Positions 23,927 to 33,710 of a stretch of 64,000 nucleotides of DNA are shown piece by piece. The translations under genes and the position numbers were made by a program. The stretch comes from Erpobdella octoculata (Eukaryota > Annelida > Clitellata > Hirudinida > Erpobdellidae), in assembly GCA_963978895.1 (NCBI GenBank), contig OZ022242.1, forward strand, positions 2,132,607 to 2,196,606. Direction: 5' to 3'. The notes beneath the pieces are model-generated. The model did not search any database. It was not told where the DNA came from and saw only the letters and a program-made list of their open reading frames with translations. The stretch's first letter is position 1. Every line of letters starts with the position of its first letter.

Positions 23927-26266
23927 ATTTAATAATTAATGTCCAGAGAAGCCACTTTCAGGGTTCACTTGCTAACTAATTTCTTTTGTTTATGTTTCTA
24001 AGAGTGAAGGTTTTCATTCAATCAACCAGGCCATCGATCGATCATTTATTTAATCAGCCTATGTTCGTTTGTCCATTTGTTTGGTCCTTGACCTTATTTT
24101 GTTTGAAAGGTCAAGTGTCTGAACTACATGTCGGTCAATGGGACCAGAAAAGGAATTGAACGCTCACACAAATTTAATCAGGTAATGAATGAAACAATTT
24201 CTATCAGCCTCTTATATACATGTTTTTATTAACTTTCACCTGTCCATGGGATGTCCGCGGAAGTTTTAAAGTTCGGAAGATCATTATAAAATTCCAAAAT
24301 ATTTGTAGTTTAATTAAAGAAAAATAAAATTTAAGCAGAAAAAATAATAAAAAAATGAATTAAAGAAGCATGATAATGAATACCAAAACTTTCATCGTCA
24401 TAGTAACTACAAACATCTTTTGTTTGCTATTCACCGGGGTAATATGTTTACGATACGATGTTGCTATGAAATTTTTCAGCTATTTTAAGAGCATGTTTTT
24501 TAATTTACTTTTACTTGTTTAGACAAAATTTGAATATCAGCCTACTTTCTTACTAACCACTTGTTGATTTGCTATTGTTTTGATTCTGGTCATGACTTGT
24601 TTTGTTTTCACACACATGCATTCATACGTTTGCATTCACACACACGTATTCATACGTGTGCATTCACACACACGTATTCATACGTGTGCATTCACACACA
24701 CACGTGTTCATACGTGTGCATTCATACAGGTGCATTCATTTTTCTTTTTTCCACGAAACTGCAATTTCGTTATGTTTTATTTCCTTGAAGATTTCGCAAA
24801 TATCATTAACGTCTTCTTCTTCTCTTCACAGCCAGCATCGACTTTTTTTCGTTTTTTTCGTTCAAACGTGACCAAATCAGAGACTCTTCGAAAGCATATT
24901 TACTATTATTTACTACTTTACTTATGCATTTGCTTATTTTTACGTGACATATTATTATTATTATTTTTTGTGCACGTGTGATATCATAAAATCTATTGTT
25001 TTGTTTACCTTATTATTTAAGAGTACTTTTATTCACTTTACAGTAGTTGTTTGGTGTTGTTAAATGAGTAAATTACGTTCAGTGAACGCCACTTCAGGAT
25101 TGGGGACGTGTGTAATTTATCAGCTATGCATAATCATGTTTACCGTTCAGCTATCTTTTACTTTCCGGATAAACGAACGTCGCTTACGATTCACGACTTT
25201 CTAAGGCCTTTTTACAAGACTTTCGTTTCTTCTCAGTGCATGTAATCATCTATCTTTTCATTTACGAGTTTTCGTTGCATCGTACGACTCAACCGACCGA
25301 TCGGACGATCGCCTCGTCCGATTGGTCGGTTGAGCTCTATACGTGTGCGTGCGTGACGTTGCTTCGATTGGACGTGTTTAGTTGTTGTCGCAAACAATCA
25401 CATCCTGTTTTCTGTGGTTGACACGAAAAGGAAGCGATAAACGAAATCCTCATGTTTTATTTCTTTGATGAGATTACTAAGATTTTATCTCGTGAGATTT
25501 TATAATAATTGATTTTGTTTACGTTTAATGTTTACAAATTGGATTTCTATCTTTTGCTCGCCATAATTCTTACATCCATATTCCAGATTCTTTTAAGTAT
25601 AAAAAGTCTCGTTCTTAGTTTTTTATTTCATTCATATTTGTTTATTTAATGTTTAAAAATCGCATTTTATTTCCATTTCAATCGACAACCGCGCAATTAT
25701 TTTCTAAGTTTCTTTATGCGTTTTCAGATAATTCGGAAATCTTTTTTTCTTCCTTCACAATTTAATTTAATTTCGTTACTCTTTGTTGACGTGCAGACGA
25801 AACGGATGGAAAAGCACCGCATCGCTTCGCAAATCAGCGGATTCAATTCAGAAAGTCTGCGATAGCATTCGGTAACCTGATAATTTATTAAATCGTTTCC
25901 ATGACTTGGTGCCTGTACAACCATATTTCATACATCGATTGCTCGACTGGTAAAGCAAACGTTGTTGTTCATCGTGCTTATTTGTCGATTCATGACTTTT
26001 TGTGATTTTCAAAAGTTTTTTTTTTTCTGTGATTTCATTGGTTCTCTTGTTTCTGCTTCGTCCTATCGAATGCAATTGTCCTTTCGTTGAATTTATCGTA
26101 GATGTTTTTCATTTCTTTTTCCCTTTCCTGTCGTTTCGTAATGCTTGGCAATGATTCCAGCTATGTTGTTCAATAAAAAATGATTTATAGAGAAGACTGC
26201 AGAAGTATTATAATCGGAATATATTTTTATAGGCACAAATTTTTGCTGGCATTTTTCGTGAGCGAG
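23927..26266 (+). other. probable epsin 3' UTR and intergenic sequence
   Basis: No protein gene seen. T-rich, with a CA/TG-rich minisatellite at 24608-24735 (units like CACACACGTATTCATACGTGTG), a strong hairpin at 25281-25345 (separate entry) and AATAAA near 26170. The long T- and TCG-rich composition on the plus strand suits a long 3' UTR, but the transcript end cannot be fixed. Confidence 0.4.
25281..25345 (+). other. strong inverted repeat (21-bp hairpin)
   Basis: Left arm 25288-25308 (CTCAACCGACCGATCGGACGA) and right arm 25314-25334 pair over 21 bases with one G-T position and a 5-base loop. A further CGTA/TACG pairing is possible outside a small internal loop. It is unusually GC-rich for its surroundings. 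It could be a structured 3' UTR element, a small-RNA precursor or the remnant of an inverted-repeat element. Confidence 0.6.
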
Positions 26267-26530
26267 CATGTGACATTGATGAATTAATATTACTTATGAT
26301 ATAGTGTGAATTATAACATTATTGTTAAATATGATATAATATATCATGCATGTTACATTGATGAATTAATATTACTTATGATATAATGTGAATTATAACA
26401 TTATTGATTAAACATGATAGAATATAGATATAAGCTCATGCATGTGACATTTATGAATTAATATTACCTATGATATAATGTGAATTATAACATTATTGAT
26501 TAAACATGATATAATATAAATCGTGAAAAT
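26267..26530. repeat. three tandem AT-rich units of about 83-92 bp
   Basis: Units begin near 26267, 26350 and 26442. Each contains GATGAATTAATATTACTTAT (or a close variant) and GTGAATTATAACATTATTG, and ends in GATATAATATA-type sequence. Confidence 0.85.
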
Positions 26531-26651
26531 AAATATTATGTATTGTTTTTGTTATTGTATTATTGAATAAATATTGCACTTATACTATTAGTTATATATT
26601 ACTGAATAAATACTACTCGTGAGTCAGAATCAGTCCATTGTTCACGTATAT

Positions 26652-27084
26652 CACAGCTGTCCAACCTTTTTGTGCCATGGGTCAATTCTGTGATATGCCC
26701 CCCTCGGTGGTGTGGGCCACACATGCTTCAGTTGAGTTCCTGGAAGAACCTAGCTAATGAAAAGTGTCACTCCACATGGACGATACAGAAGTTCTAAAAT
26801 GTACTTGTAAAATTGCGAATGGACAAGCGATGACAGTTAAAATAATGAGCCAGAGAATTTCTTTGAATTAATAATAGTCGTAGTAGAGGACTCAGCCTTG
26901 CAGAAACATGAGATGTGAGACGTCGCTATACCTTTTTTTGATATTATTATGACAGTTCCGAAAAGTCACCGGTATTGACGTACTTCATCTAAAAAAACTC
27001 AGTCGGATTGGAGTGACTGTGCTCGAGGCGCGTAGAGCAGAGTTGATTTTGTAAAGTAATTAATTTCAGTCGTACTGTGCCTTT
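26652..27084 (+). mobile_element. hAT-like non-autonomous element remnant
   Basis: Starts with CAGCTGTCCAACCTTTTTGT then GCCATGGGTCAATTCTGTG, the type of sequence found at ends of hAT elements (CAGnnGTCCAACCTTTTT). It contains GGTGGTGTGGGCCACAC. No transposase frame is present. The far end is not identified and may be obscured by the 52-bp tandem repeat that follows. Confidence 0.4.
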
Positions 27085-27340
27085 GTCACCTCACATCAGC
27101 TGAGGCAACATCCTCGCATACAATCGGATTGTCTGTGTCACCTCACATCAGCTGAGGCAACAACCTCGCATACAATCGGATTGTCTGTGTCACCTCACAT
27201 CAGCTGAGGCAACAACCTCGCATACAATCGGATTGTCTGTGTCACCTCACATCAGCTGAGGCAACATCCTCGCATACAATCGGATTGTCTGCGTCACCTC
27301 ACATCAGCTGAGGCAACAACCTCGCATACAATCGGATTGT
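27085..27340. repeat. 52-bp tandem repeat, five copies
   Basis: Five near-identical head-to-tail units starting at 27085, 27137, 27189, 27241 and 27293, each with CACCTCACATCAGCTGAGG and CATACAATCGGATTGTCTG. They differ at one or two positions only (ACATCC/ACAACC), so expansion is recent. There are no spacers, so this is not a CRISPR-like array. 27341-28109 holds nothing I can name. Confidence 0.95.
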
Positions 27341-28109
27341 TGACAAAAAGACACAACGGATTCGGGAAAAGTCAAAAAATCAAATTTTAAATTCTCCAAA
27401 TATGCAAAAAAACATTTATTTGTTAAAAGATTTTCTTCATAGTTTTGGAAAGTGCATGAAATTTACCTGGCTCAATTAACTTATAAATAAATCCAACTTT
27501 TTCTCCAACATGGCAATTCATTCATAAAAGAAGAATTCATCTTTATCTCTACACTTTCAAATTCAGTGATTTCAAACAAATAACGATTTCTGTGAACATC
27601 AGCTATGTAAACATTACAAGATTAGGAGGCCTTAAATTATATCTTGTTAGCTTGCAGTAGTGTGGAAATAAATAACACTCAATTGTTAAAAACTTTAATT
27701 GGCCTCGGCATTTTTCCAGCACTCTGACGTAGATAGAAAAGGGATTTAATACTGAAAAATCGACAAATTTGGTGGAACATCTTTTTTTACTCTTTGAAGT
27801 AATCAAAATAAAAACATTTTACTTTTTATTAAAACAAATTTTTTGAACTGTAGTACTCAAAAACTGGTAAAAAAAAATTGCACAACAAGGCAAATAATCA
27901 TGCACATTCGATTGTGTTCAGCAACTGTCAGATATTCACAAACAAACTCAACAGTTTTAATAATAATAATAATAATAACCCTAAGCATAAACATAACATA
28001 AATTTATCTAAAGTCCTAAGCTTTAACAAAACAAGAACATTTAAATAAAAAAAACTAGGATCTTTTTTCAGATTGGCTGTTTCAAACCAGACGGCTCTTT
28101 TTCAACTCG

Positions 28110-29029
28110 TCACCCCACCCCTTCTTCTAATTCGTTGATTTCGACCTCGTAGTAAGGAACGTTCCACTCGTGCGTGTCTTCATCGTCCGTGGCCTCGAAC
28201 CACTCGGACGTGACGTGGGCGTGTTCGATGCTCGTTGGGTCCTCCTCGTCCGGGCGACGATCGTCATCGGTGACGGTGTTGTTGTCGTCATGGCTGCAGT
28301 TGATAAACAAGAAATCCGTGTCGATATTACGACAAAACTGACGTGAATATTATAGTATACGCTCATCAAATTGTGTAAACACTGTATCATCCTCAAAGAG
28401 GACTTATGCACCATTTTTTACTTTCTCACATGCCTGGGCAGCCTCGTACAGGCAAGCGCTGATGATGACGGCAGGATTCTAACGGTACAACTAGCACTTC
28501 ATGACATTATAAAACAAAAAGCCATAAATACGTATAAACTAAAAAAAATATCCTAATCGATGATGAAACAGAAAATCAGCCTGCTCTTTTCCGACACTGG
28601 TCGCCGGTGTTAATCAATTTACGATCGTATTGTCTACCTTCTCTGAAACTTCAATTTTTGGCACAAGGAAGACACGTCGCGGAGCCTCTGTCGTTCCAGG
28701 TGGTTGACGAACCCCCCCCTCGATCGCTCGGGTAGACGTCTGAACTTCTTGTACGGGAGAAGGCTGCAGCACTGAGCGAGGAGCTTGATAGCAAGTTGCT
28801 GCAGTTCGGGAGTGCTGTTTCCAAACTGTTGCCACCAAGCAACTGATGAAAGATGGAAACACAAACAAACATGTTATATGATAAACAGAATCTTTTCTTA
28901 GTAGTTACTAAAAAAGGGCTGTCTATAAAAGGATTTATAGAGAATTCTGGACTTGTGACGTTTACAAAACGAGACATCATAACGAAAACCTTTATATTAC
29001 ATGTTGTTTAAACTAGCATTATGATTATG

Positions 29030-29082
<53 letters not shown>

Positions 29083-31006
29083 TTATTACTATTAAACAGT
29101 TGCAAACACAACATATGTCAATCACACTACATACACAGACAAAATCACAGTTGCCGACTATATGTAAGTGTTGATTAAAGTGTAGCTGCTTATGTTTACA
29201 CTTGTTTTAATCTATTTTACTAGAAAAGAGGAGTGAAAATATCAGAAAAAAACACAACATACTTGGATTTAATTTACTCCTGTTTCGAATTGCGATGGGC
29301 TTTCCAAAGCAGCCATTCCCAAACCTATATTCAATACTCTGCAGATTCAGCAGGTCTTGGACCACGGGATCTGGCTCCAGCTTGCAGACGGCATCGAGAA
29401 AACTGCTGACCACGCTTCCTTGGTGCTTGAACGAGGGACTGAAAAACACAGCGGGATTGAGACAGCAGGCAGAAGCCTGGAGCGGACACCGGAATTGCAT
29501 GACCCACTTGGAATCGATGATTCGCATGTAAGTCTCCAATGCCGGTTTGTCGTGCTCGAGACGTGAACTGATGACGAGTTTGGCTCGCTCTATGGCATCG
29601 AACAGAGTACCCATGGCTGGCGCATCGTTCTCTTTTTCTAGAACGTCGAGGATTTTGAGAAACGGTTCTGTGATTGAAACGGTCAGCTTGCAATCTGCCC
29701 AGAAAAATTCATCTGAAATGATTTTTGATATTTCTTGAGCTGATTCTTCTGAGCTATTCCATTCTGTTGATGTCACCATCTTAACCAAGTTTGTCCTCTG
29801 AATCAAAATTCTTTTTATTGTCAAAAAACTCGTGACCGGTTTTGACATTCCAACCGAGATCAGGTCAGTCCCGTTGGTGACATTTTTCATTAGATCTCTT
29901 GCCCACGAATGGCCGTAAACGAACCTGGTGATCTTGCGACAGTCGGACATTGCTTTTACGACGGCTGGAAAGTTGTTGCTCTCCGTCAACTCTCCTAGGA
30001 TGAAACTGATACTGTCAGAAGCACAGATGACGCAGTACAAGTGGTCGTATTTGTTCTCCAACTCGTGCCCGACGCCCATGAATTCGTAACTTCCGTCCGT
30101 AATCACCTGGACGATGTTCTCGGGACCGACGAAATTAATGACGTCGTCGAACACGGCGATGAGCCTTTCTCGGTCGTTTATCACATTCGTGACATCGATC
30201 AACTCGAGAAACGTCGACCCTTTGATGGAGTGAACGAAAAATTTGATCCAGACGCCGCGTCTGTCATCCGTCTGTCTAACCGCCAGCAACGAACAGCCGT
30301 ACTCCGACCAAAAGGCTCTGTTGTTTTGCAATGCTTCATCTGCTTCTTCTTGCTGTTGGTTCAGCAGCTTGCCGACAAGATCTTGACGCGTGGGCATCTT
30401 GTAGTCCTGATCAGTCGACTTAATGGCATCGAGCATCGGTCGATAGTATTCCGAAAGAGCAGCGTCCACAGGGACGTCCGCTTCGAACCACCACTTAGCT
30501 ACGGCACGGTCGGCCCGATCCGCCCGGTGGTCTGAGGAAAACTCGCGTTTCAGTTGTGGTTCAATGGAATTACACGAGTCATCGGGCATGCCAGTTGTTT
30601 CTTCTTTTTCCAGTTTCTTTTTAGAGTCCTGACCCGTTTCGGATCCAGTCTCCGTATCTGAGCCGTCTGTAAAATTAGGGGTTTCGCTTTGAAAATAGAG
30701 AAACGACTTCATCTCTTGAAAATCAGAAATGTCAGTTGTCGCTCTTTTGGCCAATTTAGGGCCGCCGTTAATATCTTTTGTAAGTTTCCTTTTTCGGGTA
30801 TTTTCAGTATTGCTTTTCTCTACGATTTCTTCCGTAGATCGTTTGCCGTCCGAACCACGGCCGGACAAGTCGTCTGACGTGGTGACTCCGTTCCCGTCGA
30901 TCAGCTTTCTGCAAAACAGACACTGCAGTTTCTTTTTCCGAGAACTTTCCGAGTCTCTCTCGTGACCGGGATCTTCGCAAGACTTCGACGACGAACCGTT
31001 CAACAT
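28110..31006 (-). CDS. DUF659/hAT-dimerisation protein, transposase-derived, 3 exons
   Basis: Exons by hand (minus): 31006-29263, 28842-28638, 28293-28110, giving 710 aa. The N terminus has a CxxC (residues 29-32) that may be a worn BED finger, then acidic and Lys-rich sequence. Residues about 170-400 match the DUF659 region of plant-type hAT transposases (KGSTFLELIDV, VQVITD, ITRFVYGHSWARDLM, then TIKRILIQRTNLVKM). Residues from about 582 (AWWQQFGNSTPELQQLA, then LLAQC) match the hAT C-terminal dimerisation motif. The C terminus is acidic. Two positions important in hAT transposases look changed: the aspartate of the SDGWTD motif is replaced (LAVRQTDD) and the CxxH motif reads CASD. The frames are intact and two introns are clean, so a domesticated non-catalytic protein is likely. 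An upstream TGA supports ATG 31006 unless further exons exist. Confidence 0.8.
29020..29092. repeat. (ATT)n microsatellite
   Basis: ATT trinucleotide run in intron 1 of the DUF659 gene. Confidence 0.95.
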
Positions 31007-31249
31007 TTCACTCGACTTGTAATCTCGACCAATTCCAGTGCATCAACATATCATCATTTACAGCTTATCTCTATACATCTCAGTGTTGGAATGCACAATG
31101 AATTTATAAATTTAAAGCATGTCTTTGTAATTACCGATCAAACGTAACGGATTTCATGAGGTTTGAAAATTTTTGAGACGCCTGTTTTCGGCAGTAGCAC
31201 ATCGTAACGGAAATATATCTATGAAAAAAAAACATCGATAATTAACGTA

Positions 31250-31935
31250 GCATAGAAGTTTTTAAATGTCTCATAACTTTATAAGTTGTCAAGTGGGGAG
31301 TTTAGTTTTTGTTTAGTAGGCATATTAGTTATTCTAGCACAACATATCTAAATTTCACTAAATTAGAAAGACCAGTATATTTAATCAGCATTTGAAGTTA
31401 GTCCGTATTGAGTCGATTTACTGCAATGCAGCACACAGCTACAGTTTAGCTGCAGCATGCAAAACGTTTGACATAACTTCTGAGTTTGAAGATGGTGAGA
31501 CTTAGTTTTTCTTAAAATATGCTCTGCTTTTCTTCTATAGCATATGTAAATATTGCATTAATGTAAGAGGTAGCGCAACATTAGAAGTAACACGGTATTG
31601 ACAATGAGCCGTGTAATAAATGTTTAATAACTTTTTAGGTTTACTTTTTGTTTTTTAATAACTAGAGATACTAAGTTATAACACGTATAAATTTCATTTA
31701 ATTAGCATAATGCCGAGTAAATTTTTCCGGCATTTGAGCAGATCATTGCCGTTTTAACATTAAAACTTTGAGAACGCATAACTTTTTAATTTTTCAATGA
31801 AGGAATTTAGTTTTTTTTTTAAATGACTCGCTATCCTTCTATAAAATGTCTAAATTTAATTAAATTAGAAGATAGCACAGTATATTTAATCAGCGCTTGG
31901 AGTTATACGGTATTGAGTTAAAATGTTGGAAAGAT
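31250..31935. repeat. degenerate tandem repeat, units of about 150-190 bp
   Basis: Three or four diverged units share an ordered set of phrases: ATAACTTTTTA-type start, GAATTTAGTTTTT or GTTTAGTTTTT, CTTCTATA..ATGTCTAAATTTAA, TTAGAAGATAGCACAGTATA, TTTAATCAGC, and GGAGTTATACGGTATTGAGT. The clearest pair is about 31260-31430 and 31765-31935. It lies between the DUF659 gene and the transposase, and its origin is unknown. 31936-32633 shows no gene. Confidence 0.6.
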
Positions 31936-32633
31936 ATACAATGAGACAGTTCAGAAGTAGGTAATCTCCCAGTTTAACAGCCTTGGCCAATGGTTGGTTT
32001 GAATAACGGTTTCATATAATAAGCACAGAACATTATTAGAACATATTGGAAAAAAATTTTGGACAGAAAAACTTGCTAAAAAGCGACTTAAAGCAAAAAT
32101 ATAAAAATATTCAAAAGCAGTGTTGGCTTGCGGAATAATACAATTCAAGAAATGAAAAGTAAGGAAGAGTTAATATTAAAATGAAATAACTTATTAAAAA
32201 ATAAATTTTAAAATGTTAAAAATTAGGTAGTTGATTATTTAATATGCACTTTACATTTTAAATTAAAAAAAATCAGAGTGCTTAGTAGAAACTTATCTAT
32301 GATGTGAATTTTTTTAATTAATTTAATAGCCTTAAATATAAAAATAAAGTGAATGATAAATAAATAAATAACATCAAATCATTATAATAAAAAGAAATTT
32401 CTTCGACTTGCTGTGGTAGTGGCGGAGGACTCTGAAGTCTATCGCAGTCTTGCTGATACGTAATGTTGTACCACTAAACACAGCTGTATAATTTCAAGTG
32501 AAGGAAACAGCTGAGGCCGAGAGATTAATTTCAGCTTACTCGGTGCCGTAGCGTAGGCAAAAAAAAGAAAACAATTATAACAACTATTGATGTTCACAGG
32601 CTGAGGTTTCTTGCTATTCGTTAAGGTTTTGTT

Positions 32634-32718
32634 GGCTCTGAAAAGAGCCATTTTTGGGCTCTGAAAAGAGCCGTTTCTTGGCTCTGAAAAGAGCCGTTTC
32701 TTGGCTCTGAAAAGATCC
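32634..32718 (-). terminator. four tandem histone-type 3' stem-loops
   Basis: On the minus strand three exact copies of GGCTCTTTTCAGAGCC (32695-32680, 32672-32657, 32649-32634) and one with a single change (GGATCTTTTCAGAGCC, 32718-32703) repeat with a 23-bp period. This 16-mer is the animal histone mRNA 3' stem-loop (6-bp stem, UUUC loop) recognised by SLBP. The spacer CAAGAAAC supplies the usual AAAC 5' flank and resembles the purine-rich downstream element (sea-urchin CAAGAAAGA) bound by U7 snRNP. The array begins 27 bases after the transposase stop, in sense with it. The opposite strand would give a GAAA loop, which is not the histone signal. No histone gene lies nearby. Confidence 0.75.
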
Positions 32719-32744
32719 TTTTAATGGTTACGCTGTTTCGAGAG

Positions 32745-33710
32745 TTAATGCTGATAGTTCTCCGAAAGTGTAACGAGGAAGTTGGCAAAAAAGTCCTCCT
32801 TGCGATGGTAGTTGCGGAATGCAAATTCGTCCAGATAACTGGTGAAATGTGCTCCGCTGGTGGCGATTTGTCTCTTCAACTTCTTTCTCACCCTCATCCA
32901 CATGTTCTTAACATTTTGGGTGTGAACGGTTTTGTCACTCGGGTCCACAAAGTTGCCCTGATTGAAAATAACCGAATGGTCGTAGATCCCTCGTCGAACG
33001 CGAGACAAGTCTGCATAGGCAGCCCAGCCGTCAGACACGATACGGCTGCCAGGGAGGATGTGCCGTTCGATGAATTCTTCCAAGGTGTCAGCGCTCCTAT
33101 CCGGGACCTCCACCAGAAAGCATTTCCCACTCGGACGTTCTATCCCTCCAAACACCCAGTGATCCTCACGCACCTGTCCTCGGTGGAACTTCCTGTGGAA
33201 ATAATTGCTTTCGTCGATTTCTACGACGACCGAATCTCCGCCATCGTCGAAACCGCCTAATTCCACAGGGTGCTGCGCCAGCCAAACCGTGCACTCTTCG
33301 CGCATGAAGTTGCACCAGTCCACACAACTCTGTCGGCCACTGACGCCTGTTTCGCGCTGCATCAGGGGCTTTGGCATGTCCTGGCACCAGCAGTACACCA
33401 TTAAAACAATTTTCTCCAAGGATAGGTGGCTCTTTTCGAAAAAGGAATCTTTCCTCACTGATGTTTTCACACCACAACCACTACACCTCCATTGCCTACC
33501 GTCGATGCCCTGAGAATAGCGACAATAAGTGAACTGACGGTCGCACGCTCGACAGAATAGGCTGTTGAAAATCAACCGTCTCCTTGCGCACCACTGCAAA
33601 ACAACTTCAGCGTCACGTAACTCTCTCGACAGCGTAACCAAATTCCACACTTCCAGTCGTATCGCAGCAGCTTCCATCACCTTGTTATCAGGAACGATTC
33701 TGGTAGACAT
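32745..33710 (-). CDS. ISXO2/IS1595-like (Merlin-type) DDE transposase
   Basis: Intact 321-aa single-exon frame; ATG at 33710 is the first Met (upstream codons are open but lack ATG). The N-terminal zinc ribbon CRACD, then WRCSGCGVKTSVR and SFFEKSHL, is the zf-ISXO2 pattern. The DDE_Tnp_IS1595 core shows VVVEIDESNYFHRK (first Asp), RIVSDGWAAYADL (second Asp), the HTQNVKNMWMRVRKK block and YLDEFAFRNYHR (Glu). All expected catalytic residues are therefore present. Eukaryotic relatives belong to the Merlin superfamily of cut-and-paste elements. I could not find terminal inverted repeats or a target duplication, so the element borders are unknown and the gene could also be domesticated. A tandem histone-type stem-loop array follows the stop. 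Confidence 0.9.
   Translation of the reverse strand: MSTRIVPDNKVMEAAAIRLEVWNLVTLSRELRDAEVVLQWCARRRLIFNSLFCRACDRQFTYCRYSQGIDGRQWRCSGCGVKTSVRKDSFFEKSHLSLEKIVLMVYCWCQDMPKPLMQRETGVSGRQSCVDWCNFMREECTVWLAQHPVELGGFDDGGDSVVVEIDESNYFHRKFHRGQVREDHWVFGGIERPSGKCFLVEVPDRSADTLEEFIERHILPGSRIVSDGWAAYADLSRVRRGIYDHSVIFNQGNFVDPSDKTVHTQNVKNMWMRVRKKLKRQIATSGAHFTSYLDEFAFRNYHRKEDFFANFLVTLSENYQH

Noticed and set aside
24561..24981. Overlapping plus-strand frames with HTHTY-type repeats
   Set aside because: CA-rich minisatellite downstream of epsin, open in three frames with no splice or homology support.
27085..27340. CRISPR-like array
   Set aside because: The units are head to tail without unique spacers, in a eukaryotic genome.
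29295..30965. Several plus-strand frames opposite the DUF659 gene
   Set aside because: Shadows of the long minus-strand exon; the minus frame carries the DUF659 and hAT similarity.
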